From NCBI GenBank assembly GCA_937951875.1, contig CALGAN010000041.1, positions 1 through 39,012 on the forward strand: a stretch of DNA of 39,012 bases, in the 5' to 3' direction. The stretch's first letter is position 1, and every line of letters starts with the position of its first letter. Below are positions 16,381-24,618 of this stretch, piece by piece. The DNA comes from an uncultured Alkalilimnicola sp. (GTDB taxonomy: Bacteria; Pseudomonadota; Gammaproteobacteria; Nitrococcales; AK92). Both the position numbers and the translations under genes were made by a program. The notes beneath the pieces were generated by a model that was not told the DNA's origin, ran no database searches, and saw only the letters and a list, made by a program, of their open reading frames with translations.

Positions 16381-17175
16381 ATGAAGCGCTTCGAAAATCG
16401 CGTCGCTCTGATCACCGGTGCCGGCAGCGGCATCGGCCGCGCCACCGCCCGGCGGCTGGCCGACGAAGGCGCCAAACTCGCGCTGGTCGACTGGAACGAG
16501 GAAGGACTGGCCGAGACGGTGAGCTTGCTGCCCGCGGGCACGGAGTCGTGGACCCGCAAGCTCGACGTCTCCGACGAATCGGCGGTGGAGCGCTGCGTCG
16601 CCGACGTGATCGCGCATTTCGGCCGGATCGATGTGCTGGTCAACAACGCCGGCATCACCGGCGGCCCGAACAGCTATGTCATCGCCACCGAGCAGGACGC
16701 CGAGGTCTGGCGCAAGGTGCTCGCCGTGAACCTGCTCGGGCCGATGTTCTTCACCAAGTACGTCGCCCGGCAGATGCAGACCCAGGGCGGCGGCGCCATC
16801 GTCAACACCGCCTCCGTGGCCGGCATCCGCTCCGGCGCCGGCGGCAACGCCTATAGCGCCTCCAAGGCCGGCGTGATCAACTTCACCCAGACCAGCGCCT
16901 GCGACCTGGGCCAGTGGAACATCCGCGTCAACGCCGTCTGCCCGGGCCTGATCGAGACCGGCATGACCAAGCCGGTGTTCGACTACGCCCGCGCCAACAA
17001 CAAGGAGAGCAAGCTCGGGTCGCGCTGCGAGCTGCGCCGCTACGGCCGCCCCGAAGAGGTCGCCGCCGCCATCGCCTTCCTCGCCAGCGACGATGCCAGC
17101 TACATCACCGGCCAGGCGCTGCCGGTGGACGGCGGCAACACCGCGTCGCTGAACATGCCCGGCATGAAGGTCTGA
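16381..17175 (+). CDS. Short-chain dehydrogenase/reductase (classical SDR)
   Basis: A 264-aa NAD(P)-dependent oxidoreductase. The cofactor motif TGAGSGIG is at 15-22. An acidic residue after strand 2 (ALVDWN) favours NAD(H). NNAG is near 88-91, the catalytic Ser lies in NTASVAG, and the Tyr and Lys are in YSASK. The C-terminal VDGGNTASL is typical. The ATG at 16381 follows GGAGGAG; the longer frame upstream is unrelated. The substrate is unknown. It stands alone, followed by a strong hairpin. Confidence 0.9.
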   Translation: MKRFENRVALITGAGSGIGRATARRLADEGAKLALVDWNEEGLAETVSLLPAGTESWTRKLDVSDESAVERCVADVIAHFGRIDVLVNNAGITGGPNSYVIATEQDAEVWRKVLAVNLLGPMFFTKYVARQMQTQGGGAIVNTASVAGIRSGAGGNAYSASKAGVINFTQTSACDLGQWNIRVNAVCPGLIETGMTKPVFDYARANNKESKLGSRCELRRYGRPEEVAAAIAFLASDDASYITGQALPVDGGNTASLNMPGMKV

Positions 17176-17505
17176 CCTTGCCTACGGTCCGGCCGACGCT
17201 GCGTCGGCCGGACACTTCCCGCCGCCGCGTCCTACCCCGCTCGGGGCGCACGCTCCCCCGGGTTTCCTTCCGAGTTAGACCTCCGCATCGCGGCGCGCTT
17301 TCCGTTATCTAGCGCGCTCGGCCGGCGTTATCTCGGGAATACCCCATATCACATATCCTGATATCGTAATTTAATAAGTCACTTTCTTCCGACGTGCTTG
17401 AGCCGAGCATATCCGAAGAACAGTGGCACGGAGCGAGACCCCGCGATAGCGGGTTTGGCGGACAACGCCCGCACACCAGCGGCGATACGAATAACTCAAA
17501 CTACG
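17176..17505. other. Intergenic region upstream of the GGDEF-EAL gene
   Basis: This 330-bp gap holds the SDR hairpin and then an AT-rich tract at about 17341-17390 (including ATATCACATATCCTGATATCG), which stands out from the GC-rich surroundings. The tract probably carries the promoter of the cyclic-di-GMP gene. I could not define a convincing -35/-10 pair. No ORF or RNA gene was seen. Confidence 0.4.
17187..17213 (+). terminator. Hairpin after the SDR gene
   Basis: A perfect 12-bp inverted repeat (GTCCGGCCGACG / CGTCGGCCGGAC) with a 3-nt loop begins 12 bp after the stop codon. Only a short pyrimidine stretch follows, so it is an imperfect intrinsic terminator. Confidence 0.55.
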
Positions 17506-20433
17506 ATGACCGATCCCATGGCGTTCCATCCCCTCGTCACGGGGGGATCGGGTCCAGGCTCGACAACGCGGCGACGCCGGCGCTTCGGCATTGGACTGAA
17601 ATTCGCTCTGGTGATGGCTCTGTTCCTGCTCACGTGGGCCGGTCATTTCAGTATCGGTCACCTCACCAAGCTCGATATTCAGCAGACCACCCAGCGCGTC
17701 GACGACAGCGGCCGGCTGCGTATGCTCAGTCAGCGCATCGCCTATCTGGTGAGCCAGGCCTCGGATCCCCAGCAGGTCGATCGCGAGGCTCTGCGCGAAG
17801 CCATGGAGGCGTACCAGGAAACGCTCGCTCGCATCGAGTCGAGCTCGGTGGCCACCCTGCTCGAAACGGACCGCGACGCGCTGCGCCGCGCGATCGGCTC
17901 GCTGACCTCCGCGTGGCACGCGTACCGCAGCACGGTGGAGGAAGTGCTGCCGCCCACACTCAGCCTGGAGAAGCTGCACGCCATCCAGCACAGCGTCGCC
18001 GCTAGCGCCAACCACATGCTGGCGAGCGCCGAGGCGTTGGTGAGGCTGACCGTCGATGCCCAGGTGCGGGCCCAACGGCACCTGGACTCGCTGCGCAATG
18101 GTCTGTCCCTGATCAGCTTCGTGCTGATGCTGGGCGTCGGCGCGCTGGTGCACCGCCGTATCATCGAGCCGCTGCGGGCGATGGCGGCGTTGGCCCGCCG
18201 TAGCGCCGCGGGCGACCACTCTGGCCGGATCCGCTTCGACGCCAACGACGAGCTCGGCGATCTGGCGCGCGCGCTCAACCTGGGCAACGCCTATACCGAG
18301 CAGCTGATCCGCAGCCTGGAGAACGAGTCCAACGCTCTGCGCCGCGCCGAGCTGCGCCATCGCACGCTGCTCGAGTCGGCCGCCGACGCCATCGTCATCA
18401 CCGACACCGCAGGCCGCATCCAGCAGGTCAACCGCCACGCCGAGACGCTGCTCGGCTATCACCGCGATGAGTTGATCGGCATGCCGGTCGAACTGCTGAT
18501 GCCGAACGCCTATCGCGACCGCCACCGCGGCCTGCGCAAGGAGTACGTCGCCGCCCCCGAGCCGCGGCCGATGGGCAGCGGTCTGGTGGTGCGCGCGCAG
18601 CGCAAGGACGGCGTCGAGATCCCGGTGGAGATCAGCCTCAGTCCCAGCCAGGTGGGGGACGAGAAGCTGGTGATCGCGGTGATGCGCGACATCAGCGAGC
18701 GCAAGCAGGCGGAGGCCACACAAGCGCGGTTGACCGCGGTGCTGGACGCCGCCACCGACCTCATCGCGGTGCTCACGCCCAGCCGCACCATCTGGTACCT
18801 CAATCCGGCCGGCCGCCGCCTGCTCGGACTGCCGCCGCTTGGCCCGCTCGGCGAGCACGACTGGCTGGAGAAGATGCCGCCCTGGGCGCAGCAGGTGTTC
18901 CTCAACGAGGCCTGGCCGCTACTGATTGCGGAAGGGCTGTGGCGTGGCGAGCTGGCGCTGCACGGCAGCAACGGCGGCGAGATCCCGCTGTCGCTGGCGC
19001 TGATCGCGCACCACAACGACCAAGGCGAGCTGGAGTACGTCTCCTGCATCGGCCGCGACATCACCGAGCGCAAACGCTACGAAGCCGAACTCCAGCACCA
19101 GGCCACCCACGACCAGCTCACCGGCCTGGCCAATCGCATGCTGTTCCAGGACCGGCTCGAACAGGCCATCTATCACGCTCATCGCCACCAGCGTCTGGTG
19201 GCGGTGCTGTTCGTGGACCTGGACAACTTCAAGCTGGTCAACGACAGCCTCGGCCATGCCGTCGGCGACCGGCTGCTGCGCACCATCGCCCGGCGCATGA
19301 GCGAGGCGGTGCGCGAAGGCGATACCGTGGCGCGCCACGGCGGTGATGAGTTCGCGGTGGTGCTGGACGATCTAGCGCAGGCCGAGGACGCCGTCCGCGT
19401 GGTGCGCGCGCTGATCGAGGCGATCAGCCGCCCGGTCGTGCTCGAAGGCCAGAGCCTGGTGATCACCACCAGCATCGGCATCAGCCTGTATCCGCACGAC
19501 GCGGTCAACGCCGCCGACCTGATGATGAACGCCGACGCGGCGCTCTACCGCGCCAAGGCCGAAGGCCGCAACCGCTACTGCTTCTACACCGCCGACATGA
19601 ACCGCGAAGCGGCGCAGCGCCTGGAAATCGAGAACGGCCTGCGGCGCGCGCTGCAGCACGGCCAGCTGGCGCTGTACTACCAGCCGATCGTCGACGCCGA
19701 CAGCGGCCGCATCAGCGGCGCCGAAGCGCTGCTGCGCTGGCACCATCCCGAGCACGGCCTGCTCAACCCGGCCGGCTTCATCGACGTCGCCGAGGAAACC
19801 GGCCAGATCCTGCAGATCGGCGCCTGGGTCCTGGAGCAGGCCTGCCGCCAGGCGCAGCGCTGGCGCGAGGCCGGCCTGCCGCTGCGCAGCGTCGCGGTCA
19901 ACGTCTCGGCCAAGCAGTGCCGCAGCGAAGAACTGTACCAGGCGGTGGTCCGGGCCCTGGAGCAATCGGGCCTGCACCCGGAGTGCCTGGAGTTGGAGCT
20001 GACCGAGAGCTGCCTGATGGCGGCACCGGAATACGCCAAGGGGCTGCTGGACCGCATCCGCGCCCTGGGCGTGCGGCTGGTGATCGACGATTTCGGCGTC
20101 GGCTACTCCAGCCTCGGCCAGCTCAAGCTGTTCCGCTTCGACAAGGTGAAGATCGACCGCAGCTTCGTGCGCGACATCAGCCAGGATGTCAACGACGCGG
20201 TGATCGCCGCGGCCATCATCGGCATGGCCCACACCCTCGGCGCCAAGGTGGTCGGCGAAGGCGTCGAGGAGAACAATCAGCGCGAGCAGCTGCAGCGGTT
20301 CGGCTGCGACGAGCTGCAAGGCTATCTGTTCAGCCGCCCCGTGCCGGCGCCGCAGTTCGAGGCGCTGCTGCGGGCGGAGTTCGAAACCCTGCTGCGCGCG
20401 GAGATCGGCGACCAACCGTCGGCGACACCCTAG
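17506..20433 (+). CDS. Membrane GGDEF-EAL cyclic-di-GMP enzyme with NarX/PilJ-like sensor
   Basis: A 975-aa protein. Helix 1 is at about 26-50, then a periplasmic NarX/PilJ-type four-helix sensor with the P-box-like DDSGRLRMLSQRIAYL. Helix 2 is near 200-218, followed by HAMP (to about 270) and two PAS domains (about 290-400 and 415-530). GGDEF spans about 530-700 and EAL about 715-965. The GGDEF signature is intact, with an inhibitory RxxD site (REGD) five residues before it. The EAL motif is intact (AEALLRW), with DDFGVGYSSL and KIDRSFV also present. Both synthesis and hydrolysis of c-di-GMP are plausible. The start is uncertain: ATG 17506 or 17518, or TTG 17398. No partner genes adjoin it. 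Confidence 0.92.
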   Translation: MTDPMAFHPLVTGGSGPGSTTRRRRRFGIGLKFALVMALFLLTWAGHFSIGHLTKLDIQQTTQRVDDSGRLRMLSQRIAYLVSQASDPQQVDREALREAMEAYQETLARIESSSVATLLETDRDALRRAIGSLTSAWHAYRSTVEEVLPPTLSLEKLHAIQHSVAASANHMLASAEALVRLTVDAQVRAQRHLDSLRNGLSLISFVLMLGVGALVHRRIIEPLRAMAALARRSAAGDHSGRIRFDANDELGDLARALNLGNAYTEQLIRSLENESNALRRAELRHRTLLESAADAIVITDTAGRIQQVNRHAETLLGYHRDELIGMPVELLMPNAYRDRHRGLRKEYVAAPEPRPMGSGLVVRAQRKDGVEIPVEISLSPSQVGDEKLVIAVMRDISERKQAEATQARLTAVLDAATDLIAVLTPSRTIWYLNPAGRRLLGLPPLGPLGEHDWLEKMPPWAQQVFLNEAWPLLIAEGLWRGELALHGSNGGEIPLSLALIAHHNDQGELEYVSCIGRDITERKRYEAELQHQATHDQLTGLANRMLFQDRLEQAIYHAHRHQRLVAVLFVDLDNFKLVNDSLGHAVGDRLLRTIARRMSEAVREGDTVARHGGDEFAVVLDDLAQAEDAVRVVRALIEAISRPVVLEGQSLVITTSIGISLYPHDAVNAADLMMNADAALYRAKAEGRNRYCFYTADMNREAAQRLEIENGLRRALQHGQLALYYQPIVDADSGRISGAEALLRWHHPEHGLLNPAGFIDVAEETGQILQIGAWVLEQACRQAQRWREAGLPLRSVAVNVSAKQCRSEELYQAVVRALEQSGLHPECLELELTESCLMAAPEYAKGLLDRIRALGVRLVIDDFGVGYSSLGQLKLFRFDKVKIDRSFVRDISQDVNDAVIAAAIIGMAHTLGAKVVGEGVEENNQREQLQRFGCDELQGYLFSRPVPAPQFEALLRAEFETLLRAEIGDQPSATP

Positions 20434-20446
20434 CGCCCCCTCGCAA

Positions 20447-20489
20447 CCGCCGCCCGCAACGTCTGCCGCGAACCGGACGCGGGCGGCGG
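20447..20489. terminator. Hairpin between convergent genes
   Basis: 11-bp inverted repeat arms (CCGCCGCCCGC at 20447-20457; GCGGGCGGCGG at 20479-20489) with a 21-nt loop lie between the convergent GGDEF-EAL and HAD genes. There is no U-run. Confidence 0.4.
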
Positions 20490-20590
20490 CACGCGGTATG
20501 ACGATCCTGGCCGACCTGTCGGAACCGGAGGCCGCGCCCGCGACGGACGCGGCCGATGCGTAGCGGCGCGATCGCCAAAGCGGGCCGTCA

Positions 20591-21253
20591 TCAGCCCGCC
20601 ACCGTCTCCTCGATCAGGTTCATGCCCAGCAGCTCACCGAGCTGCTGCAGCGCCGCGCGCGGCTCGACCACCTTCACGGTGGCCATGCCCAGCTCCTTGG
20701 CCGGCTTCAGGTTGATGCCCAGATCGTCGAGGTACACCACCTCCTGCGGCGCCACGCCCACCAGCTCGCAGGCGTGGAGGTAGATGCGCGGATCGGGCTT
20801 GCGCATACCCAGCTTGGACGATTCCACCACGTGCTCGAACAGCGCCATCACCGCCGCGATCTCCTGGGCGCGAGCGGCGCTGGTATGCATGCTCGGCCCC
20901 TGGCCGGCACGCACGTTGTTGGTGATGCAGGCCACCCGGTAGCGCTCGCGGATCCGCTTGAGCGCCGCCACCATTTCCGGCCGCAGGTCGCCGCCGAGCA
21001 GTTCGATCACCTTGCGGCCCGGTACCGGATAGCCGGCCGCGCGGCTCTCGGCCTCGAACTCGCGGTCGAAAGCATCGAGGTCGATTTCGCTGCGCTCGAA
21101 CCGGGCCCAGGCGTTGTTATCCGGATTGGTGGCGTTGATGCCGCGCAGAAAATCCTGCGGCAGCCCGTTTTCGCGCTCGAAGCGACGGAACGCTTCGAAG
21201 GGGCTGGTGGTCATGACGCCACCGAAATCCCAGAACACGGCTTTGAACGTCAT
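20591..21253 (-). CDS. HAD-superfamily (subfamily IA) hydrolase
   Basis: A 220-aa HAD phosphatase-like protein. The nucleophile is D9 in FWDFGGV; the residue two positions on is Gly rather than the more usual Asp. Motif II Thr is in CITNN, the motif III Lys in KLGMRKPDP (about 146-154), and motif IV is YLDDLG (about 175). This type resembles the N-terminal phosphatase domains of ACAD10 and soluble epoxide hydrolase, which often act on small phosphate esters. The start at 21253 has an AGGAGAG site. The gene stands alone; the substrate is unknown. The divergent 53-aa gene starts 165 bp away. Confidence 0.85.
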   Translation of the reverse strand: MTFKAVFWDFGGVMTTSPFEAFRRFERENGLPQDFLRGINATNPDNNAWARFERSEIDLDAFDREFEAESRAAGYPVPGRKVIELLGGDLRPEMVAALKRIRERYRVACITNNVRAGQGPSMHTSAARAQEIAAVMALFEHVVESSKLGMRKPDPRIYLHACELVGVAPQEVVYLDDLGINLKPAKELGMATVKVVEPRAALQQLGELLGMNLIEETVAG

Positions 21254-21417
21254 TTTTGCTCTCTCCTGGCTGTGCAGCCCGCCGGTTATAGCGCAACTCC
21301 AGGATAGATAGCCAACTCATTTATGGTGGCTATCGAAGAGAACATTTCAATCGATTTCCCAACCAGACATGCGCGGCCTACGCTGTATCCAGCCAACGGA
21401 CACGGAGAAGCAAGAAC

Positions 21418-21579
21418 ATGCCATCGGATCGCGACCAATACAGCGTTTTCTGCTGGATGCAGTTGCACCAGAACCACCCGGGGTCGACCAACGAGGCCTC
21501 GGCGCGGGAACTGGCGCAGGTTTGCGCCGCCTATCTCCCCCAAGCGGAAGAACCGACGGCGCGAAGCGCCGAGCGCTGA
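21418..21579 (+). CDS. 53-aa hypothetical protein
   Basis: A small ORF starting at ATG 21418, preceded by GGAGAAG at 9-nt spacing. The product (MPSDRDQYSVFCWMQLHQNH... ending TARSAER) is soluble, with two helical segments. The first (about 7-18) has several aromatics and a Cys. The region upstream (21320-21370) is relatively AT-rich and could hold a promoter. GC-rich inverted repeats overlap the 3' end (GGCGC-GAA-GCGCC), possibly a terminator. I do not recognise it. Its reality rests on the ribosome site and context. Confidence 0.45.
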   Translation: MPSDRDQYSVFCWMQLHQNHPGSTNEASARELAQVCAAYLPQAEEPTARSAER

Positions 21580-21618
21580 GCGCCGCCGTCGGCCCCGTCG
21601 CGCTCCCGCGGCGGGGCT

Positions 21619-21861
21619 TCAGGACTTGGTGCGCGAGGCCACCATCCGCAGCCGCCCCGCCGCCTGTTCCGGTTCGAGGATGTACAGAACGCCGTTCTCC
21701 CGCCCCATGACGACGTCGACGGTGGCACCGATCGGCACCGTGGTGCGCACCATGCTGCCGCTGTCGGTGCGCAGCATGAACTGGACCGCCGTGCCGGTGT
21801 GATTGGTGAAAGACGTCCTATCGCCTGCGCTGAGCTTGCGCATGCTCGCCTTGCTGGCCAT
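21619..21861 (-). CDS. 80-aa hypothetical protein
   Basis: An 80-aa protein starting at ATG 21861, with a GGGAG site upstream. After a basic N-terminus (MASKASMRKLSAG) the sequence alternates hydrophobic and polar residues with many Thr and Val, suggesting a small beta-barrel (TAVQFMLRTDSGSMVRTTVPIGATVDVVM). There is no signal peptide or membrane helix. It is the last gene of the leftward run reductase, halohydrin dehalogenase, CYTH, and lies 80 bp after the CYTH gene. The family is not recognised. Confidence 0.7.
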   Translation of the reverse strand: MASKASMRKLSAGDRTSFTNHTGTAVQFMLRTDSGSMVRTTVPIGATVDVVMGRENGVLYILEPEQAAGRLRMVASRTKS

Positions 21862-21941
21862 GACAACACGCTCCCTGTGTATCCGTTCCCGACAATAGCG
21901 CCTGGAAGCCGGCCGCGAATAGCGGAAATCGCCGATACCGC

Positions 21942-22469
21942 TCAGTGGCCGCCCCCGAGCAACTCGATGTAGGCGCCCTCGATCAACTGGACGGGGGTAA
22001 TGTCCAGGCGATCGAGCAGATCCAGGATCGGCGCCCTCCCCGCTTCGGCATCCTGCCCCGGCGCCAGCGCCGCCTCCAATTCGAGAAAATCGCCCAGGCC
22101 GGACACCTGGTCCAGATGCGCGCGGATCGCGCCGATCATAAACACCAGGCGCCGCTTGCGTACCCGCCCGATCTCGCCCAGGGCTTCGCTCAGCAGCACG
22201 CGCAGGGCGTCCGGCTCGCTGGCCGGCACTCGCCGGCACCAGGACTCCCGCGGCCCGGCGCCGGCGGGCCTTCGATAAAAGAGGAGCTCTCCGCCACCGC
22301 CGGCGAAGGCCCGCAGCGTCAGCCGCCCATTGGGGCAGCAGAAGAAGGTGTCGTCCTGCTCGATCCGCTCGGGCGGGCCGTCGGCCAGGGCCGCCACCCG
22401 CGGCAGCATCGCCTCGACCGAGGCGATGCGGGCCTTGACGCCGATGCTGCGGCTGAGCGGCCCCGCCAT
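21942..22469 (-). CDS. CYTH-domain protein (class IV adenylate cyclase-like), degenerate
   Basis: A 175-aa protein matching the CyaB-like/ThTPase CYTH fold. KARIASVEAMLP, then EQDDTFFCCPNGRLTLR, RVRKRRLVFMIGAIRAHLDQVSGLGDFLELE and LIEGAYIELL are the typical tunnel strands. Members cyclise ATP or hydrolyse triphosphates. The N-terminal ExExK signature is damaged: the sequence reads SIGVK where relatives have NVEIK, so the conserved metal-binding Glu is Gly. The downstream acidic FLELE strand is kept. The ATG starts 1 bp after the halohydrin dehalogenase stop codon, so the two are translationally coupled. It may be inactive or work as a binding protein. Confidence 0.78.
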   Translation of the reverse strand: MAGPLSRSIGVKARIASVEAMLPRVAALADGPPERIEQDDTFFCCPNGRLTLRAFAGGGGELLFYRRPAGAGPRESWCRRVPASEPDALRVLLSEALGEIGRVRKRRLVFMIGAIRAHLDQVSGLGDFLELEAALAPGQDAEAGRAPILDLLDRLDITPVQLIEGAYIELLGGGH

Positions 22470-22470
22470 G

Positions 22471-23154
22471 TCAGCGCGTCACCCAGCCGCCGCAGAACGG
22501 GAACGCCTGCCCGACCATGAAGTTGACCGCGTCGCTGGCGAGGAAGGCGGCGAACAGCGCGTCCTCGCGCGGCGTTCCCAGCCGCCCCACCGGCACCTCG
22601 CTGGCCAGGCGCTGCTGGAACGCCGGATTGGCTTGGATCTCCGGCGGGAAATAGGTCGGGTTGTCGACGAAATTCTGGGCGATGGCGTTGACCTGCACGT
22701 TATGCGGCGCCACCTCCACGCCCACCGCCTGCACGTAGGCCAGCTGCGCGCCGCGCGCGGCGCTGTAGGTGGAGGTGCGCTTCATCCCGCGCAGCGCCGA
22801 GGCGCTGCCCATGACCACGATCTTGCCGGCGCGGCGTTCGATCATCTGCGGCAGCACCGCCCGGCACAGCAGCGGCAGCGGATCGACCAGGTGCGCGAAC
22901 ACCTCGCGCCATTCCTCGTCCTCGACCTGGTGGGCCCAGGAGCGCGGCGCCGGTATCGCCAGATTGGCGATCAGCACGTCGACCCGTCCGGCCTGTTCGA
23001 TCAACTGGCGTGGGCGCTGCGGATCGGTCATCGGCCCGTCGTCGGCGATCACCTCGGCGCCGAGTTCGCCGAATACCTCGCACAACGCGGGCCCCATGAA
23101 GTCCCGCGCCTGCGTGATCACCACCCGCTTTCCGCGCAAACTCTCGTAATACAT
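22471..23154 (-). CDS. Halohydrin dehalogenase (SDR-like)
   Basis: A 227-aa SDR-fold protein lacking the dinucleotide motif. Where SDRs have TGxxxGxG it reads T14-QARD-F19-M-G21, the T-x4-F/Y-x-G motif of halohydrin dehalogenases. The catalytic set is S117, Y130, R134, fitting S-x12-Y-x3-R, with Arg in place of the SDR Lys. The segment NFVDNPTYFPPEIQANP matches the halide-pocket region of B/G-type enzymes. Such enzymes convert vicinal halohydrins to epoxides plus halide, without cofactor. The start at 23154 has an AGAGGAGAG site. The gene lies between a flavin reductase and a coupled CYTH gene. Family assignment is strong by motif; the substrate is unknown. Confidence 0.87.
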   Translation of the reverse strand: MYYESLRGKRVVITQARDFMGPALCEVFGELGAEVIADDGPMTDPQRPRQLIEQAGRVDVLIANLAIPAPRSWAHQVEDEEWREVFAHLVDPLPLLCRAVLPQMIERRAGKIVVMGSASALRGMKRTSTYSAARGAQLAYVQAVGVEVAPHNVQVNAIAQNFVDNPTYFPPEIQANPAFQQRLASEVPVGRLGTPREDALFAAFLASDAVNFMVGQAFPFCGGWVTR

Positions 23155-23255
23155 CGTTATTTCTCTCCTCTGGCTGCTTCGCGACGACGGGCCGCCGCGG
23201 CCCCCTATCCTCGCCCAGACGGAGCGCGAACGAAACCTGGACCGCTGGCGAGCGC

Positions 23256-24173
23256 TCAGTACGACTCGACCCGCAGCTCGAAGCCGAGCGGCCGGAAGCG
23301 CTTGCGCACACCGCCGACCATGTCGGGGTGGCCGCAAGCGTAGAGCGCGGTGTCGGCGGCGCCGAGCCCGTGTTGCCGCAGGTAAAGCTCCACCAGATCG
23401 ATCACGCGTCCCGTGGCACCGCGCCAGCCGGCGTTGCGCGGCTCCCCGGCGCGGCTGACCGCCGGCAGATAAAACAGCCGCCCCGGAAATCGCGCGGCCA
23501 GCGCCGTTAGCTCGTCGCGGTAGCCGAACTGATCCTGATAGCTGGCGCCGTGCAGCACATGGAACACCGCCGCGCCGCCGGCCTCGGCGCGCAACGCGTC
23601 GCGCAGCAGGCTGACGAACGGCGCGATGCCGGTGACCGTCGCCACCATGACATGCCGGCGCTTGCTCCGGCTCAGGCGGAAATCGCCGCCGGGTGAGAAA
23701 ACCCGCACCGTCCGTCCCGGACGCAGGGTGCGCAGCACCTCGCTCATCGCCCCGCCCGGATGCAGCTCGATGAAAAACTCCAGATGCGGCTCGTGCGGCG
23801 CCGACGCCAGCGAATAGGTGCGGGTCACCTCCCCCACCTGCAGCTTGACGTGTTGCCCGGCGGCATAGCTCAGCCGAAGCGGGCGGCTGGTCCGCAGCAC
23901 CACCAGCTCCGGACTCACCCACCTGAGCGCCAGCACGCGCGCGGTCGCCGCATCGTCGCCCGCGGCCTCCGCCATCATGCTCGGCCGCGGTTCGAGTCCT
24001 GACCGCAGCCAGGACCACAGGCGCTCGCTCTGGCGCCGATGCCGATCACCGAGCGCGCCGGCCAGCGCCGCCCACGCCCCCTGCTCGGCCGCCAGGCGCC
24101 GCTCCCGCCGCAGCCGGCCGAGGGTGCGTTCCAGGCTTTCCAAGCCACGATCGAAGTCGCGGTCTCCGTTCAT
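23256..24173 (-). CDS. FNR-type flavin/NAD(P)H oxidoreductase
   Basis: A 305-aa ferredoxin-NADP reductase-like protein. The FAD-binding motif is RTYS (118-121), with AMSEVLRTLRPG for the phosphate region. The NAD(P) domain has TGIAPFVSLL (181-190) and YACGHPDM (278-285). It ends in an aromatic residue (VESY), as in bacterial Fpr. The first 75 residues are an unusual charged, helical extension (ESLERTLGRLRRERRL...) with no iron-sulfur ligands. It probably passes electrons between NAD(P)H and a ferredoxin or flavodoxin. It lies 101 bp upstream of the halohydrin dehalogenase gene on the same strand. Confidence 0.85.
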   Translation of the reverse strand: MNGDRDFDRGLESLERTLGRLRRERRLAAEQGAWAALAGALGDRHRRQSERLWSWLRSGLEPRPSMMAEAAGDDAATARVLALRWVSPELVVLRTSRPLRLSYAAGQHVKLQVGEVTRTYSLASAPHEPHLEFFIELHPGGAMSEVLRTLRPGRTVRVFSPGGDFRLSRSKRRHVMVATVTGIAPFVSLLRDALRAEAGGAAVFHVLHGASYQDQFGYRDELTALAARFPGRLFYLPAVSRAGEPRNAGWRGATGRVIDLVELYLRQHGLGAADTALYACGHPDMVGGVRKRFRPLGFELRVESY

Positions 24174-24371
24174 GGGACGTGACCGCAGACAAGCCGATGG
24201 ACGTTCATAGGTGCGCGGCCCCCGTTGAGATGGGATGGCAGCGGCGCGGGCCCGAGGCCGGCGCGACGAATGCGCTGAATGCTAGTTGCGGGGCCGGCGC
24301 GGGCTCTTCAAGAGCGCGGGCGCCGAAAGGCGCTGCGCCCGGCGGCTGTCGCGGGAAAATTATCGGGGGAT

Positions 24372-24403
24372 AAAAAAACGGCGGGGCCAGTGCTGGCCCC
24401 GCC
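24372..24403 (-). terminator. Intrinsic terminator of tRNA-Gly
   Basis: On the minus strand an 11-bp GC stem (GGCGGGGCCAG / CTGGCCCCGCC) is followed, one base later, by seven Ts. It lies about 60 bp downstream of the tRNA. This is the clearest intrinsic terminator in the window. Confidence 0.93.
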
Positions 24404-24463
24404 CTGCGGTTTCCGCACCGAAGCGGCCCCGGTACGGGGTGGTATGCGGACACCAAGGGGATC

Positions 24464-24539
24464 TGGAGCGGGAAACGAGGCTCGAACTCGCGACCTCAAC
24501 CTTGGCAAGGTTGCGCTCTACCAACTGAGCTATTCCCGC
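24464..24539 (-). tRNA. tRNA-Gly (GCC)
   Basis: A 76-nt tRNA with encoded CCA. The acceptor stem GCGGGAA pairs with TTCCCGC. The D arm is GCTC/GAGC, the anticodon stem CAACC/GGTTG holds the loop TTGCCAA (anticodon GCC), and the T arm contains TTCGAGC. The sequence is almost that of the enterobacterial glyV type. Confidence 0.97.
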
Positions 24540-24589
24540 TTTGCATCTGGCGTCGCGGCGTTTCCGCCTCAACGCGTCAGGTGGCGCGT

Positions 24590-24618
24590 ACTCTACCAGC
24601 AGAGCGCGGCGGATGGAA
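24590..24618 (-). promoter_or_regulatory. Candidate promoter of tRNA-Gly
   Basis: On the minus strand TTCCAT (-35-like) and TAGAGT (-10-like) are 17 bp apart, followed by a GC-rich discriminator (ACGCGCC), as expected for a stringently controlled stable RNA promoter. It lies about 50 bp upstream of the tRNA. The -35 match is weak. Confidence 0.45.

Noticed and set aside
16381..17175. Possible second halohydrin dehalogenase
   Set aside because: It has the TGxxxGIG cofactor motif and YxxxK, so it is an ordinary SDR dehydrogenase.
17424..17435. Shared 12-mer TGGCACGGAGCG here and at 27627-27638, both upstream of genes; considered as a sigma54 site
   Set aside because: The spacing to a GC dinucleotide does not fit the sigma54 -24/-12 rule at either place, and a 12-mer repeat is plausible by chance in GC-rich DNA of this size.
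22471..24018. A 515-codon minus-strand frame covering the halohydrin dehalogenase and more
   Set aside because: Only the last 227 codons read as a protein. The upstream part overlaps the reductase gene in another frame and is Arg/Gly/Ala-rich translation of GC-rich DNA.
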